A DNA stretch of 64,000 nucleotides from Fallopia convolvulus. Lineage: Eukaryota > Streptophyta > Magnoliopsida > Caryophyllales > Polygonaceae. The notes under the pieces were generated by a model that was given only the letters and a program-made list of their open reading frames with translations, did not search any database and had not been told where the DNA came from. The translations under genes and the position numbers were made by a program. The stretch is taken from assembly GCA_964016875.1 (NCBI GenBank), contig OZ024736.1:42378707-42442706 (forward strand), given 5' to 3'. Of the stretch, positions 36,291-48,574 are shown piece by piece (position 1 is the first letter of the stretch; each line of letters begins with the position of its first letter).

Positions 36291-38631
36291 GTAAGAAGCA
36301 AATTCTGGCCACTTCTTTCATTTCTCATGCTAATTGTGATTGTAATCGGTCGGTATAGCAGAAATTAGGTGAAGATTGTTCCAAGTCTGGATATGGTATT
36401 GATTGACTATAGCTAATTCCACGCTGGGTTTTTATGATATATAAATACAATGCAATTATGGTATTTTGTGGGGTTTTTTTTTCATACCTGTTCTTGATCA
36501 TTTATGTTTTACTAATGCTTTATGCTTTCATCTCCACTTATCACTTGTATGTATGTGGTTTAATATGAATGTGATCAAACTCAACCACTACAACAGTTGT
36601 ACTAATGGTAGAATGTCTCATAATAGTCAACTCATTGATGATTTTTTAATAACATATTATCTGGGTTAACCAATTAATTGGGGCTAGGTGGGCATGCCCC
36701 TGTTATCCTTGTCTTCCTTGACTTCATTTCTACTATATATTTTGGTTGACTAGTGTTCATGGTTATTATGCTAAGTTTAAAACCTACTGAAACTGGATAT
36801 GTTGTTAAATCTAAACTTGAGCCCAAAGATTCTGATATAAAAGATCAGTAGAAGACAAGTGAGGATTCCCAGGTTTTATTTGCTGCTGAAAAATGGGAAA
36901 TACCTCTACAAACTAGACAAAATGGTTCATAACTCTAATATCCCTCTTTTAAATGTTTGATTGTTTCATGTCCTCCACTGCACCTTTCATGATTTTTCTT
37001 GATCTTTCTATGAATAGATTGATACATTCAGGCATTCAGCAGTAGATTTAGAAGCTGTATCATGTATCATAGTGCATTCCGGTTATATATATTGTCTAAT
37101 ATTTCAATTTAAGAAGCGATTAAAGTATATTGATGCAGTGCAGGGGTTCAATGCCCTCATGTTGGGTCTTTTTATCTTTCTTTTATGATTTTAGTGCAAA
37201 CTGTAAAGCTGTATATGGAAGTTATGTAATTTGTTGGCGTCACTTTGAATTTATCATTTATGGAGGCATTTTTCCGCCTTCAACAGTTCATGTCTGTGCT
37301 CTTCTTGCAATTCAGCTTCTAAACATTGGCTTTTGTTCATTATTTGAAAAAATGTCCTGTTTCAGTGCCATATAAGTACTTTTTATGTCCAGTGATGATG
37401 CATAATTTTGCTTGAATTTACTTGCTAATATAAATGTGTTTTCATTTCTACATTCCTTATCGTGGCAGAGGGTGCATTATACTAATTTTGGCACTACTGT
37501 CATTGACATTGATATATAAACTGTCAATTTTGTTGACGAGTAGATAGGGCAGCATCTCTAGGAGACTAGGACATCATCATTTTTCTTTGTAATGGTATTC
37601 TTACATATATGGTGTAGCGTGTACTTAAGTCAAGGAACTAATTAGGCAATTATCAATATAAGCTTGTCTAGGAAGCTGATCATTTGCTGGTTGTTTGTCT
37701 ATATTTGTTATATTGCTTCTTAGTTCTGAGGAATTGTTCATGTGAGTTTGACTGCACATGAATTAGCTACAAAGGCACATGGCAGCTATTGGTTCAGCCC
37801 CAATATGCTTGGGGTTATATCTGGTTCTCCGGTTAGACAGAAGTACCGTAGAATCCCCCTTTAACCATGAGTGTTTGTTTTATATGTCAAGTTGCAAGTT
37901 GCAACTCACTCATTAAATGGTTTGCTTAGCCAAGCCATTGGTTCAGCCCCAATATGATTGGTTTATCTTTATAATTTATCAGTAGACTGATAGTTACAAG
38001 TAAAACTTCTGTTGGTTGACAAGAAGAATGTCATAACATTTAGGTTGGCTTACAGTTATGTTGGCTGCTATTGCTTTTTAGGCCATTGTAGCTAGGTTTT
38101 TTGAAATGGCATGGAACTAGGTGATATAAGTCCTCCGAAGAAACCTTTGAATACACTGTCAAACCCTTCAATGTGAATGATTGTTCATTTGGGATCCATT
38201 ATTATTATAGAGATTATAAATCCAGAGTTGGGAGAGTCAAGTGGTAAATCATGGTTGACATGAAAAAGATGATCAAATTGCCTTTGGGAGTTACTTGAAA
38301 AATGCATAGAACATACTACAAGAGGACCAATAGGAGCTGGTATACATGGAAGTGATAGAACATACTACAAGAGTGTGTCCAGGAATTTTGTTGTGATCGG
38401 GATCAAATTCTTTCTGGGCTGGGAATAATTTTAGAGAAAAACTATTATCAAATATTATAATTGAAAGACTGCACAGGTTACAGGTATATTAAATCAGAAA
38501 TCCGTAGAATATAAACTAATAACGAACCTTCTTTTGTTTTATCTAAGAAAAACTTGTACAAATTTACAAATCGGTTTCAATAGACGCTTATAAACTGCAA
38601 CTTCAATATAAGGGGTTGCTTCCAAAACTAG

Positions 38632-38705
38632 GTGCTGTGCAAAGCCCAAAAGTAGGTACCATCGCTATTCAAGGACAGGCCCGTCCAGTGGGCTTTGCAC
38701 AGCAC
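38632..38705. repeat. Perfect 17-bp inverted repeat
   Basis: gtgctgtgcaaagccca (38632-38648) and tgggctttgcacagcac (38689-38705) are exact reverse complements with a 40-base loop. The loop contains a further GC-rich dyad (ggcccg). It may be the remains of a hAT-type or foldback element. Confidence 0.75.
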
Positions 38706-39813
38706 AATAGAGCAGAGCCCTTAAATTTTGGGGGCCCTAATTGTTTTTTAATACTCCATAATATATCCATTTTCTCTAATCTAGTAATTCCCTTCACCAG
38801 AAGCCATCTCTCTATTAGGATACAATTCGATCATTATCCCAAATTATTTCGCCTGTACTCAAATGTATAGATATACTGAATATTTGTGTTTTGAAAGTAA
38901 ACTAGTTGATGCTCGGAATATCTTTTTTAGCTCCTTTTTCTTCTGCTGGAAATTTCGTGCCTTTAGAAACCTTTATGTTAAATCAAGATATGCAACCACT
39001 ATCCTTGAAACATGTAGTATTTAATTAGCAATCTTCAGCGTCTTCAATACATGTTCCAATGGAGCATTCACTCAGAAGCTTAGTCAATAAATGTTGGATT
39101 ACTCGTGGCTGAGATCCTCCCTTTTAGTAGCTCATAAAAATGACATATATACTCTACATAAATTGGATTTGGTTGAAAGATGGGGAAGTTCCCGACCTTA
39201 TACTGTATTTAAAAAAGAATAATAATACTCCATTTAATGTAAACTGTCGCTCTTCGATTGACTAAGAAGAGCTTAGAAGCAGGGACATGCTGTTTGTGTA
39301 GGCACCAACAGACCAACTCAAGTATTGATCGAGCAGCATGACCAAAATGAAATATAGTTCATGATAGTTGACTTACTCTTCTAGTTCTATTCTTTATGGG
39401 CATTTCAGCAACTTTTTAAATTCTTTTTTCATGTCAGACCAACTGGAGTAAGTGGTAACCATTTTTCTTTATATCTTTCCCTCTACCTTTTCTTCGATCA
39501 CAAGTAATTAACAGCAACCACCGGAGTTTGAGCAAAGGAAAAATTGGAAGATTTTCAGCATTTAAAGGCAAATTTACTACTATATAGGGAAGCATAATGA
39601 GGTGGGTGATGAAAGTAAAACTTGTGTTTCAGGGAATATTCATATATATGTACCCTTATCGTATGGGGATTTTTTGATAACTTTATTCCTCTCTTTCTGA
39701 TTTGCAACTAGAAAAGCTTTACAATGACAAAGAGACCACATGCTTTTGGACAAAGGATATTTAATAACATTAATATAATTGTTTTTTGAAGCTTGAATCG
39801 TAGCTAAGCTAGG

Positions 39814-39815
<2 letters not shown>

Positions 39816-39885
<70 letters not shown>
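39816..39885. repeat. (TA)n microsatellite, about 35 units
   Basis: Uninterrupted alternating TA for about 70 bases, interrupted by nothing but AT-rich flanks. Confidence 0.97.
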
Positions 39886-39888
<3 letters not shown>

Positions 39889-42305
39889 AGCACCCTATCT
39901 AATATTCGGTAACTAAAACAATTTTGTAAACATTTTTGGACACTCAAAAAGTTTACAAATTCTAATTAATGAAATTAAAGCCTTTTTTTCTTGCATTTGT
40001 TAGTATGATTCTGTAAATCAATTAATAGGGACGAGGGCGTATAAAGATGTTGCTTAGTGATTAATTAGGAATCGATATGATCAAAATTTTGATGAGCACA
40101 ATTTTAGCCTAGATGTAATTATAAGCTAAATGTAAGGTTAAGATATACATAGAGCACTCATTCAATTCTAACAAGTCATAACCACAATTATCTAGTAGGG
40201 TCCTTATTCATATATGAACTCAGACAAATTCACCGACTTTACAATATTTTTGTACACTACTAGAGTATATATGCATAATTGTCAACATATACGACATTGA
40301 TGGCTTTCAATGTCAATGTACATTGTCTCTCAATTGAGGGCGCTTAATAACATAAGCCTGAATAGTTTCTACAACTTTTTTTGTAAACAAAAAATACTTA
40401 AATTAAATACTTGTTCCTATATATTAAAAGACAAAATCTTATAATGGGAAGGGGATTCGAAATAGGGTCACGGGTGTCACACTAGAATGTAGGCATATTT
40501 CATTAAATGTTGAGGGCATTTAATTTTGTATTATTGGCAAATTTTTGATTTAATTCCCTAACAAGAAAATAAGGCCAGGTACTAATATTTCACTAACCGC
40601 TCATTAATTTAGGTGATGTATTATAACTTATCATTTTAACATACAATCCATAATATTTTAAAAATTGTATTGAACCGGGATGTGAAGAAAGAAGAAGCTA
40701 GAAGTTAATGGTTTGAAAAAGAAGAAGGAGAAATTAATTCTTGAAAGAAATTGATTTTTTTTTTACAAAACAATTAAGAACAAACGTTAGCTGACGATAC
40801 AGGAATCTGTGCGTAGCATTATGTGTCAACCTCATGTGTACGGATTTACTAACTAGACTACTTTAGGGCCGTATATCTTACGTACATGAATTATAATTAC
40901 AATAATCAAATGGGTTTTTAAAGGCATAAATAAAGTAAAAAAGTGGCAAGTTTCTAAATTAGTGGAGGTATAATTGTATATGAGATTTGATGGTTTGAAG
41001 ATAAGAAATGTCTTCTTGCTTTTAGGCCAACTGTTTAATTATTCTTAATCACAATAATGAATGCATATAGAAATGACATTATACCAATCGATCAAATTGG
41101 GTAACCCTTTTTCATTTGTCTCTAATGGCATTATCTCCATTGACAAAAGTTGCTAGCTAGCACACCTAATTTAAATTGCGTCATATTAAAATTCTCTCTT
41201 TTATCTATCTAAATAGGGCTAAAATTAGTTGTTAAATTAATTAATAATATATTTTGCAATTCAAAGAGACGTAACGTTTTATAAAATTAATATATAGTGA
41301 GAGCCACGTATTTACCACCGTCACATGTTGACATGGCCATGTGTTAGCTAACTGAAAAAGGACCATGAATTAATGGATGAGCAAAATGGCCAAATTTTCC
41401 CCATGAACAACTTCGATCTCTATATACAAATACAATGAAATCAGCGTTACAACCCAAATGACTTCATAAGATAAGGTCCCCCAAAAAAATACCCCACACA
41501 TGCACATGCCATCCCCCACCCCCACATGATCAAGGTTTTCTTGTTTGCTTATACAAGTTACGTGTACAAACTCTTATGTATGATTAAGGAACAAAAGGGG
41601 GTAATAAGTCGCTTAATTATTAATAATCAACTTAGGGTTTGTTACAAAATGCAGACGTGATCATGTCTACACTTTGTTTTTTACAAATGATCAAATTAGG
41701 TCTAATAAATAGACGGAACAATACTTATAGATTATATAGTGCTAAAGTACCACCTTTTCATAATTAAGATCACGAATCACTTGTTAACTAGAGGGGGAAA
41801 TTAACCATCAAGACGTGAAGTGGCCGGGATCAAAACCGTGTTTGTACCAAAATCTATAATCAAGTTCGGGCCCAAATGAACACCATTTAATCTGAACTAG
41901 ACAGGTGTAAAATAAATCACTTGGTTTGGACTTTACATCAATCTCATCAATGATCTCACCCATCATTACATTTAGACTGCCCATATACTACACACCAAAC
42001 TTGGATGGGGATATAAACCAAATCATAATTTCTTCAAATTAATATTACCCTTTTTTTAATATTATAGACATTATTACCTACCAATATAGATTAATTAATT
42101 CCGATCCATCAAAGAAAAACTACGACTAGTAACGCTTGAGTGATTGACAAATTAATATACTTAAAACATGAAAATCATTTTACTACGTAGAATGTATCAC
42201 ATGCATTCCCACACCTTTCTTCTTAAACTTTTCTTGTTATCAACACTTATCATCATCGTCATCACTACTACTCCCATTCCCCCATCCCACTCGAATCCTC
42301 GTCTC

Positions 42306-42312
42306 TATAAAT
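42306..42312 (+). promoter_or_regulatory. TATA box of the second NHL gene
   Basis: tataaat in the context gtctctataaatccattccc, 98 bases before the ATG at 42404; the intervening leader is C-rich. Confidence 0.65.
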
Positions 42313-42403
42313 CCATTCCCCCAATCCCCACTCCACGAACCTTCCTCCCCAACTCCCCCTCCTTCAATTCTCTCTCGCCATTACTCTTTAGTGTCATTAG
42401 AGG

Positions 42404-43027
42404 ATGTCAAAAGATTGCGGCCATGACGACCACGACCGCCCCCAATTCCCTCGGCGCGTCCTGAGCGCCGTCCTCTCCCTGATCGTCCTCATCCTCTTCC
42501 TGATCCTCCTGATCTGGCTCATCCTCCGCCCCGCCAAGCCCCGCTTCATCCTCCAGGACGCCACCGTCTACTCCTTCAACGTCACCCAGCCCAACCTCCT
42601 CTCCGCCACCTTCCAGGTGACCCTCTCCACCCGCAACCCCAACGACCGCATCGGCGTCTACTACGAGCACCTCGACGCCTACGCCTCCTACCGCAACCAG
42701 CAGATCACCCTCCCCACCTCCATCCCCGCCACCTACCAGGGCCACCACGACGTCGTCGTCTGGTCCCCCTTCCTCTACGGAAGCTCCATCCCCGTCGCCC
42801 CTTACCTCGCCGACTCCCTCGCCCAGGACCAGAACGCCGGCATCGCCCTCGTTAATATCAAGATCAGCGGCCGCGTTAAGTGGAAGGTCGGCACCTGGAT
42901 TTCCGGGAGGTACCATTTGTGGGTCAATTGCCCTGCCTATATCACTTTTGGGAATAGGAATCGCGGCGTCCTTGTGGGATCTGGTATCAAGTATCAGCTC
43001 TCTACTAGCTGTCAAGTTGATGTTTAA
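42404..43027 (+). CDS. NDR1/HIN1-like protein (NHL, LEA-2 family), 207 aa
   Basis: Single-exon NHL gene. The short charged N-terminus (MSKDCGHDDHDRP) is followed by a membrane helix at about residues 19-41 (VLSAVLSLIVLILFLILLIW) and the LILRPAKPRF boundary motif. The LEA-2 domain has the NHL signature NPNDRIGVYYE near residue 84 and the C-terminal GRYHLWVNCPAYI and SGIKYQLSTSCQVDV typical of NHL1/NHL12-type proteins. I chose the ATG at 42404 because it gives the usual short N-tail and lies about 98 bases after a TATA box. An overlapping frame from 42168 has no support. Codon third positions are almost all C, unlike the AT-rich surroundings. It is a different subgroup from the NHL at 35565. 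Confidence 0.9.
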   Translation: MSKDCGHDDHDRPQFPRRVLSAVLSLIVLILFLILLIWLILRPAKPRFILQDATVYSFNVTQPNLLSATFQVTLSTRNPNDRIGVYYEHLDAYASYRNQQITLPTSIPATYQGHHDVVVWSPFLYGSSIPVAPYLADSLAQDQNAGIALVNIKISGRVKWKVGTWISGRYHLWVNCPAYITFGNRNRGVLVGSGIKYQLSTSCQVDV

Positions 43028-43029
43028 TT

Positions 43030-44560
43030 ACACATTCGATCTAGCTCAAAATTTGTTGCAATTGATAGTAATAATTCCCATCCATCTCAAACTAAACTGG
43101 TCCGTTTTTTTTTAATGTTCATAAAGTCTAATGAAATTACAATACCCCTGTTTAATCTTGGTGGATTCATTGTTTGCTTGATCTGATCGATGAGGAAAAT
43201 GATAATAATTCAAGTATGAATCACAGTACTCTGTTTTCTGGTAACAGAGTGCTCTGTTTTCTTCTGATTTTAATATATGCTTGACTAATTTGGTGGGATT
43301 TATTGGTGGTGTATGAAGGTGGGTAATGGAATTGAATCTAAGTAATCTAGTAAAGATTCGAAGCAAGGAAGGAATTAAAAGAGAGTAATTGCTGTCAGTG
43401 GTAATTGAATTTGTTGTGCTAATGGCATTAATGATGGAGGACGAAAAAAGATGGGCGGAAAGCTTGAAGAAAAAGTTTGGCTGGTAAAAAGACGGAATAC
43501 GTGGTTTTTGGCCGGTTGCTTTTAATTTTTGTTTGGTAGGAAGGAGGGTGAGTGTTTTGCTCGATTGCTTTCTTAGAGCCACCCATTGTTTCTTCATGAT
43601 AAAGATATTGATGACTTACTTGTTCTTACCGGCCTCATGTGTAACAATTGGCTTTTGGAATGATTACTGATTATTAGCGATCGTGCAGTAAATTCAATCC
43701 ACTTGGCCTCCCAATTATTTTAGAGCTCAAACAGTTGAATAGATTATGACATCCATTTCGGCATTCAATAATTGCTGCAATGCCTATAAGTAATTATTAA
43801 TACACGTATCAGTATATGTATATTTTAAACTTTTCAGTGCGGTTTCTATTCGAAATTGCTGGTGAATGATCCTATTCTTAGGATATGATGATGTAAGAGT
43901 TTACCAATAAATATATAATATACGTTCAATATATTGCTAAAGATGAGATACAGAATGAATGTAAGGAGAATGATTAATTTCATAAAAAAGAGTAGAATGT
44001 TATATTGGGAAGAAAAGGAAGTTTAGATAATTGGTACGAGGCTTCTAGGATCCATCAGCTGATGTTTCACTCAAGAACTCGTAACTTGATAGCTTCACGT
44101 GCTATGTACTTTGCACAAGCGTCTCGCAAGTTGATAAATATATAACATACGTGCAATATATTGTTAAAGATGAGATACAGCTGATGTTTGCTGGTAAAAC
44201 AAATACGGAGTATTTTGTTTGATAAATACGGAGTAAAATCTATTAATTAGTTGTAACACTAAAAATTCCTTCAAACACTTTTAAAGTTTTTGAAGGAATT
44301 TTTAGTAGTTTTTAAATTTAAAAAAATGTTTTCTAAATAAAAATAATCGTAATGTTATTATACTTATTTGGAACGTGATGAACATTTCTCAAGGTTATAT
44401 TTTGATTCACCAAATTTAAAGTAATTGAACCAGAATGAGTGAGAGAGATCGGTAAACTTGTGCCATCTCAGTCGGAGAGTTCGTCATGGCTAACATATGG
44501 ATAGTGATAGGCCATGTTGGCGAGGTCATTGGTCACATGGTTTGAAACTCTTCTGTCAAC
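43030..44560. other. Intergenic
   Basis: No gene. A small dyad at 44258-44306 (actaaaaattccttcaaa against ttgaaggaatttttagt) may be a MITE core. Two acggagta motifs near 44210-44235 resemble Stowaway ends. Confidence 0.5.
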
Positions 44561-44563
44561 AAG

Positions 44564-45190
44564 TTAGGATTGAGAGTTGAAGTTGGTTAGGGCATTGGCT
44601 TGGGGGTTTTGATTCGTTGGAAAGCGAACCAAGGTACGCAGTGGGAAGTTCCGGAACCTTAGGAGAAAATCTAGGCATTGAGTCATGACATGCCTAAAAT
44701 ATTTGCACCATTGGCATCTCCCTTTAAATGAATTACGGTTTAGATGGGGTTTATTGTATTTGGATTTTATGGAGGGTTTGGGCAATTTCGTTGTTATTGC
44801 TGTAGGGGATCCAGTTTGTGGGTAGTTTGGGTGGTGGAGCAGGATTCCATTGCATAGGAGGTGTCGACTTGTTCTTGCCTATTTCCTTTTGTGCATTCAC
44901 GCAGTTGCTGGAGAAGTCTCGGATTGAGTATCAACTTTGATTGCAAGTTCTTTCACAATAAGCTTTTTGTCAAGCTCTTGGAAAGAGATTGAAGTGTCTC
45001 TATTATGCACACCATCTATCATTGGTTAGAATGATGCATCAAGTCCTTTCTAAAGATAGTGTGTGAGGTCTTCTTGAGTGAGGGACGCCAAGTTACGCTA
45101 ATAGGTCAACATCAACTTTCATGTGTTGCATATATTCCGATACTAACAGATTGCCCTTCTTGGCAGTGCAGATTATCTGCTTGATCTGTT
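44564..45190 (-). pseudogene. Ty1/copia Gag remnant
   Basis: On the minus strand a zinc-knuckle-like CQWCKYFRHVMTQC (C-x2-C-x4-H-x4-C) lies at about 44675-44715. Upstream, near 45080-45155, lies SEYMQHMKVDVDLLA, which resembles the copia Gag helix segment (..YLQ-IK--ADELA). Stops and frameshifts intervene. No LTR was identified nearby. Confidence 0.65.
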
Positions 45191-45310
45191 GCTTGTTTCT
45201 TATGGTGCAGGGAGGGGGGAAAAGGAAGGCGACTGCCCCCTCTCTTCTTTGATTCAATATATAACTATAAATAAAAAAATATGTGTTATAATGAATGATG
45301 TAATCTATTA

Positions 45311-45552
45311 GAGCATATTCATTGGTTGCCCAAAATCTTTGGTCATCAATCTCTAAAAATATTATTTCTAATTATTTTATTGCAAGAGGAAAAAAATAAA
45401 AGGTAATTTGACAAGTGTCAACTTGTCATGCTATGACCAAAACAAATTTTGGGCATCATGATGCCCTAAAACAATGCCCAAAACCTCTTCTCTCTCCATA
45501 TATTAGTTCTCTCCCTTGATGACCAAAAATTGGACAACCATAATGAATGCTC
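45311..45552. mobile_element. Tourist-like (PIF/Harbinger) MITE
   Basis: The ends GAGCATATTCATTGGTTGCC and ggacaaccataatgaatgctc are inverted repeats flanked by tta on both sides (45308-45310 and 45553-45555), the 3-bp duplication of PIF/Harbinger. Length 242 bp. A dyad ttttgggcatcatgatgccc lies in the centre. Confidence 0.75.
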
Positions 45553-45753
45553 TTAGTATGTTTGACTCTAGAGTAGCCCATTTTACTCCTTTTCCCTTAT
45601 TGCTATTTATTCCTTCTTTTACTCACTCCCAACCTCTATTCCCTAGCCTCTTCTTAACCCGATTCTTTCCATTATTCCCTCTTTCGCCCGCGTTTCCACT
45701 TTTTTGAGATATTTAATAAGGTAATAAAAATTAAGATATATATGTTAAGAATT

Positions 45754-46023
45754 CCTCCCTCCGTTTTTTAAAATATATTTTTTTAACTCAATGCACATAT
45801 ATTAATGAATGAGTTTTTTACCCAAATTACCCCTACATTTAGAAAAATGTGTACTCTTAAATCTTAACCCTTCCTAAAAATTTATTAAGAGTAATTATTA
45901 TCACTATAAAGTAAGGACAAACTTGGCAAAAGGTGGAAAAAATATTAAAAGGACATGTTTTATGAAATATGAAAAATGAAAAATGGGTTAAAAGGACATG
46001 TTTCAAGAAATGAACGGAGTAGT
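45754..46023. mobile_element. Stowaway-like MITE, diverged
   Basis: The left end cctccctccgttttttaaa and the right end gaaatgaacggagtagta are weakly inverted, of the ctccctccgt type. AT-rich, non-coding, about 270 bp. Boundaries are approximate. Confidence 0.5.
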
Positions 46024-46561
46024 ATTTTATTAAATTTAATTAGTATGGATAGTATGTATAAGAGATGCGTAAGGAAGAAGATAGGTTTAAGATTAGAGAA
46101 TTAAAATTTATTAAATTTTCCATATAAAATTATAAAATATGTAGAGTATCACAATAAATATTTTTATTATTTTATATTTTCTTGAACAACTCTACTTATT
46201 ATTATTTATATTTGTTACTTGGTATATATATATTAAGTCTGTTACTATTAACTAGTCCCCTCTAATTTTATTTATTGATCTATAATATTTTTAATTACTA
46301 ATTAATTAGTAGTAAAATAATTTGTTTTCAAAAACTACACATTTGTAACTATCGCCTACTTTTCGAAATTTTCTAGCTCCGCCACTACTTATGTCCCCTC
46401 GAGGCTATCTTGAGTAGATTTCACACAATCTTAGAGGATGTTGCTTGTGTAACTAGTCATTTGACCGAAACCGAAAGAGTACTGATCAAGGATCCATGAA
46501 TAAGCTACTCTTGACGTTTCCATGAGTGATACACCATATTGAAAGGAAAAAACCGACTAGG

Positions 46562-46930
46562 TCCCCACGGTGGGCACCAATTTGTCTTTGAAAAAATCTG
46601 TGGAAGTTTGATTCTCGACTCTCGATGTCAACGGTAGGGCTCAATCTAACCGATAAAGAGATTACAATCAAAATAACACGAAAGAATAGACATAAATTGT
46701 GGTTTCAATGTATTGGTTTCAAGTGTTTCGATTACAACCAGACGTATTCAGATTACAACATATATCCTCCCTCTACCTTAGATTCTCTCTTTTATCCTCT
46801 AGCTTCGACCTCTCCCGGCGGTTACTACCCACGATCCCTGAGGTTGTCGTCCACGTCCTGACGTAATGCGCCACTTCATCCTGACTTCTCCTCAACAGGG
46901 CATTAAACCGGGAGGTTTGGCCATGTTTGA
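46562..46930 (-). repeat. LTR with primer-binding site, gypsy-like
   Basis: On the minus strand a leader-like segment with a TATA-like ggataaaagagag (about 46790-46802) ends in caaagaca at 46583. It is followed by aattggtgcccaccgtgggg (46563-46582), the kind of sequence that follows 5' LTRs of Tat-type gypsy elements. The upper limit is uncertain, and no gag follows. Confidence 0.5.
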
Positions 46931-46934
46931 TTTA

Positions 46935-47975
46935 TGTATTGGCCATGTCGATTGTGACCAAATATGTCAATTAATGTACTGTACGAATTTTAATCTAGCA
47001 TTACAATCTAATAGAAAAATGTAAAATGTTGACTATTAGAAAGTAAAATTCCTGGTTTGACTAGCCCGGGCAGAAGGTGCATTTTATAGTACATCCGTAG
47101 TGGGTTTGAAAATACTACTAGCATTAGACAAAACACCATTCAATTCCTTGTAATACTCCGCTACTTTTGACTACCTCTAGTTTTGAATTGAACGTTGAAG
47201 CTTGAAACGTGCCATATATATAGTACAGATAGTATCACAGATTTAAAGAACGTACATCGGTACAATTAGCTCTACTTTCATTTTTCCACGAAATTCGAGG
47301 AGGCCTCATGCATTAAATAGTCTTTAGACTCCTACGGAGTATAAAGTTTGCAAATTATATAAGCACACGAATGAGCTAAATTTATAGTCATTTTCACGGA
47401 CTTAGGCTATTACAATGGGGAAGGGATTCAAACTCGTGACCTAATAATTATTGACTTGAAAAAATTAATAACATGACCTAAATGACCCTCATCGTTCTCG
47501 ATGTCAAATCGGACTTGATCAGTTACTTTTTTAGAGCTTTGCATGGAAACTACGTCCGTTTTATATGCGACAAAAACGCAAATACGACTTAACAACGATC
47601 ATCGTCCTTGACCAGCAGCACACTGCACACATATGTATTGCCTATACTTGTTAATACATTAATTTTTGAGACTACAGCACAACCGCTTCGACAGTAATAC
47701 CGTACACAAAATAAATGAATGTGTCGGTATTACCATATTCATTGAATTGATCTTTGACGACTGAGATCAAGTTCAAACATTCAACCATGCTTACTTAATG
47801 TAAGAAAAACTGGTCTCGCATAACATTAACCTGCCTTGTATAATTAAACATATGAATATATTATATCTTTTACTTGTCTAAACAAGTGAATATTTTGGCT
47901 CACCAGTAACTCCAAACTCAAAGAAGATATATTTCTCTTTTTTCCACTAATCTATTAATTAATTCAATCATCATA
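46935..47975. other. Intergenic with a SINE-like scrap
   Basis: No gene. At about 47395-47470 the minus strand has cacgagtttgaatccc, a B-box-like motif with the same neighbouring sequence (aataattattaggtcacgag) as the SINE fragment at 30660-30765. It is probably a decayed copy of the same SINE family. Confidence 0.45.
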
Positions 47976-47978
47976 TCA

Positions 47979-48570
47979 TCATAACTATAGAGTTTGATTC
48001 AAATAAAACAAACTCTTATCCTGAAACGAACTCTTATCCTGAAACGAATGCACTTTTTGTATTTATTAGTGCACTTTTTCTACTTCAAAGTGCACTTTTT
48101 CGCATTTGCATTTTTCACACTTTTTGTAGTGCACTCGTAGTGCATTTTTTGTATTTTTCAATGCACTTTTGTATAAAAAGTGCACTACAAACTAGGAAAA
48201 GTGCATTCGTTTCACGTTTTAGGATAAGAGTTTGTTTCATTTGAACCAAACTCCATAACTATATACTAAAGCGGAGGTTAAAAAAATTATTAAACGACAC
48301 ATGTCTCTTTTAAATTGAATCGCACCACCCTTTTATTAAAACCAATCTTTGACAGAATAATTAAGTTTAATATAAATGTTGTGTAATATATGTACTGTCT
48401 TATAAGTTATATCACTATAATCAATGGATAGAAAATCCCATACTTAATTTTATAAAACTAATCTTTTATTTTTGGATAAGTTAAATAGGATAATAACTAT
48501 ATTTGAAAATATTTTATTATTAGTATTTTATTTAAGAAAAACCCGTACAAGGTACAAGAATACATACTAG
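47979..48570 (+). mobile_element. Non-autonomous Helitron
   Basis: It begins TCATAACTATA and ends ...gaatacatactag (CTAG), with host A (47978) before and T (48571) after, as Helitrons insert between A and T. A weak stem (gtacaaggtac) precedes the CTAG end. The segment after the nested MITE (48264 on) is similar over about 100 bp to the inverted copy at 52130-52350, sharing ggaggttaaaaaa and gacacatgtc. The hairpin is poor, so the call is tentative. Confidence 0.5.
47990..48253. mobile_element. MULE-type MITE nested in the Helitron
   Basis: Inverted arms of about 45-58 bp are GAGTTTGATTCAAATAAAAC on the left and gttt-catttgaaccaaactc on the right; both contain cttatcctgaaacg or its complement. 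They are flanked by a perfect 10-bp direct repeat, cataactata (47980-47989 and 48254-48263). The interior holds repeated gtgcactttttgta dyads. The 264-bp length, long arms and 10-bp duplication point to Mutator-type. Confidence 0.82.
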
Positions 48571-48574
48571 TTTC

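Larger units (their letters stand above)
36300..42160. other. Long intergenic region
   Basis: The first bases hold the 3' UTR of the NHL gene. No other gene is recognised in almost 6 kb. It includes an inverted repeat at 38632-38705, a (TA)n tract at 39816-39885, repeated segments ggttcagccccaatatg (37790 and 37942) of unknown origin, and a possible SINE B-box (ggggattcgaaatagg) near 40450. Small open frames (36466-36669, 37130-37375, 38616-38870) have no domain. Confidence 0.55.

Noticed and set aside
42168..42464. Open frame starting before the second NHL gene
   Set aside because: It crosses the TATA box and leader and overlaps the NHL start in another frame; no similarity to proteins.
42407..43015. 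Long minus-strand frame rich in Gly, Val, Asp and Glu
   Set aside because: Antisense shadow of the NHL gene with C-biased third positions.
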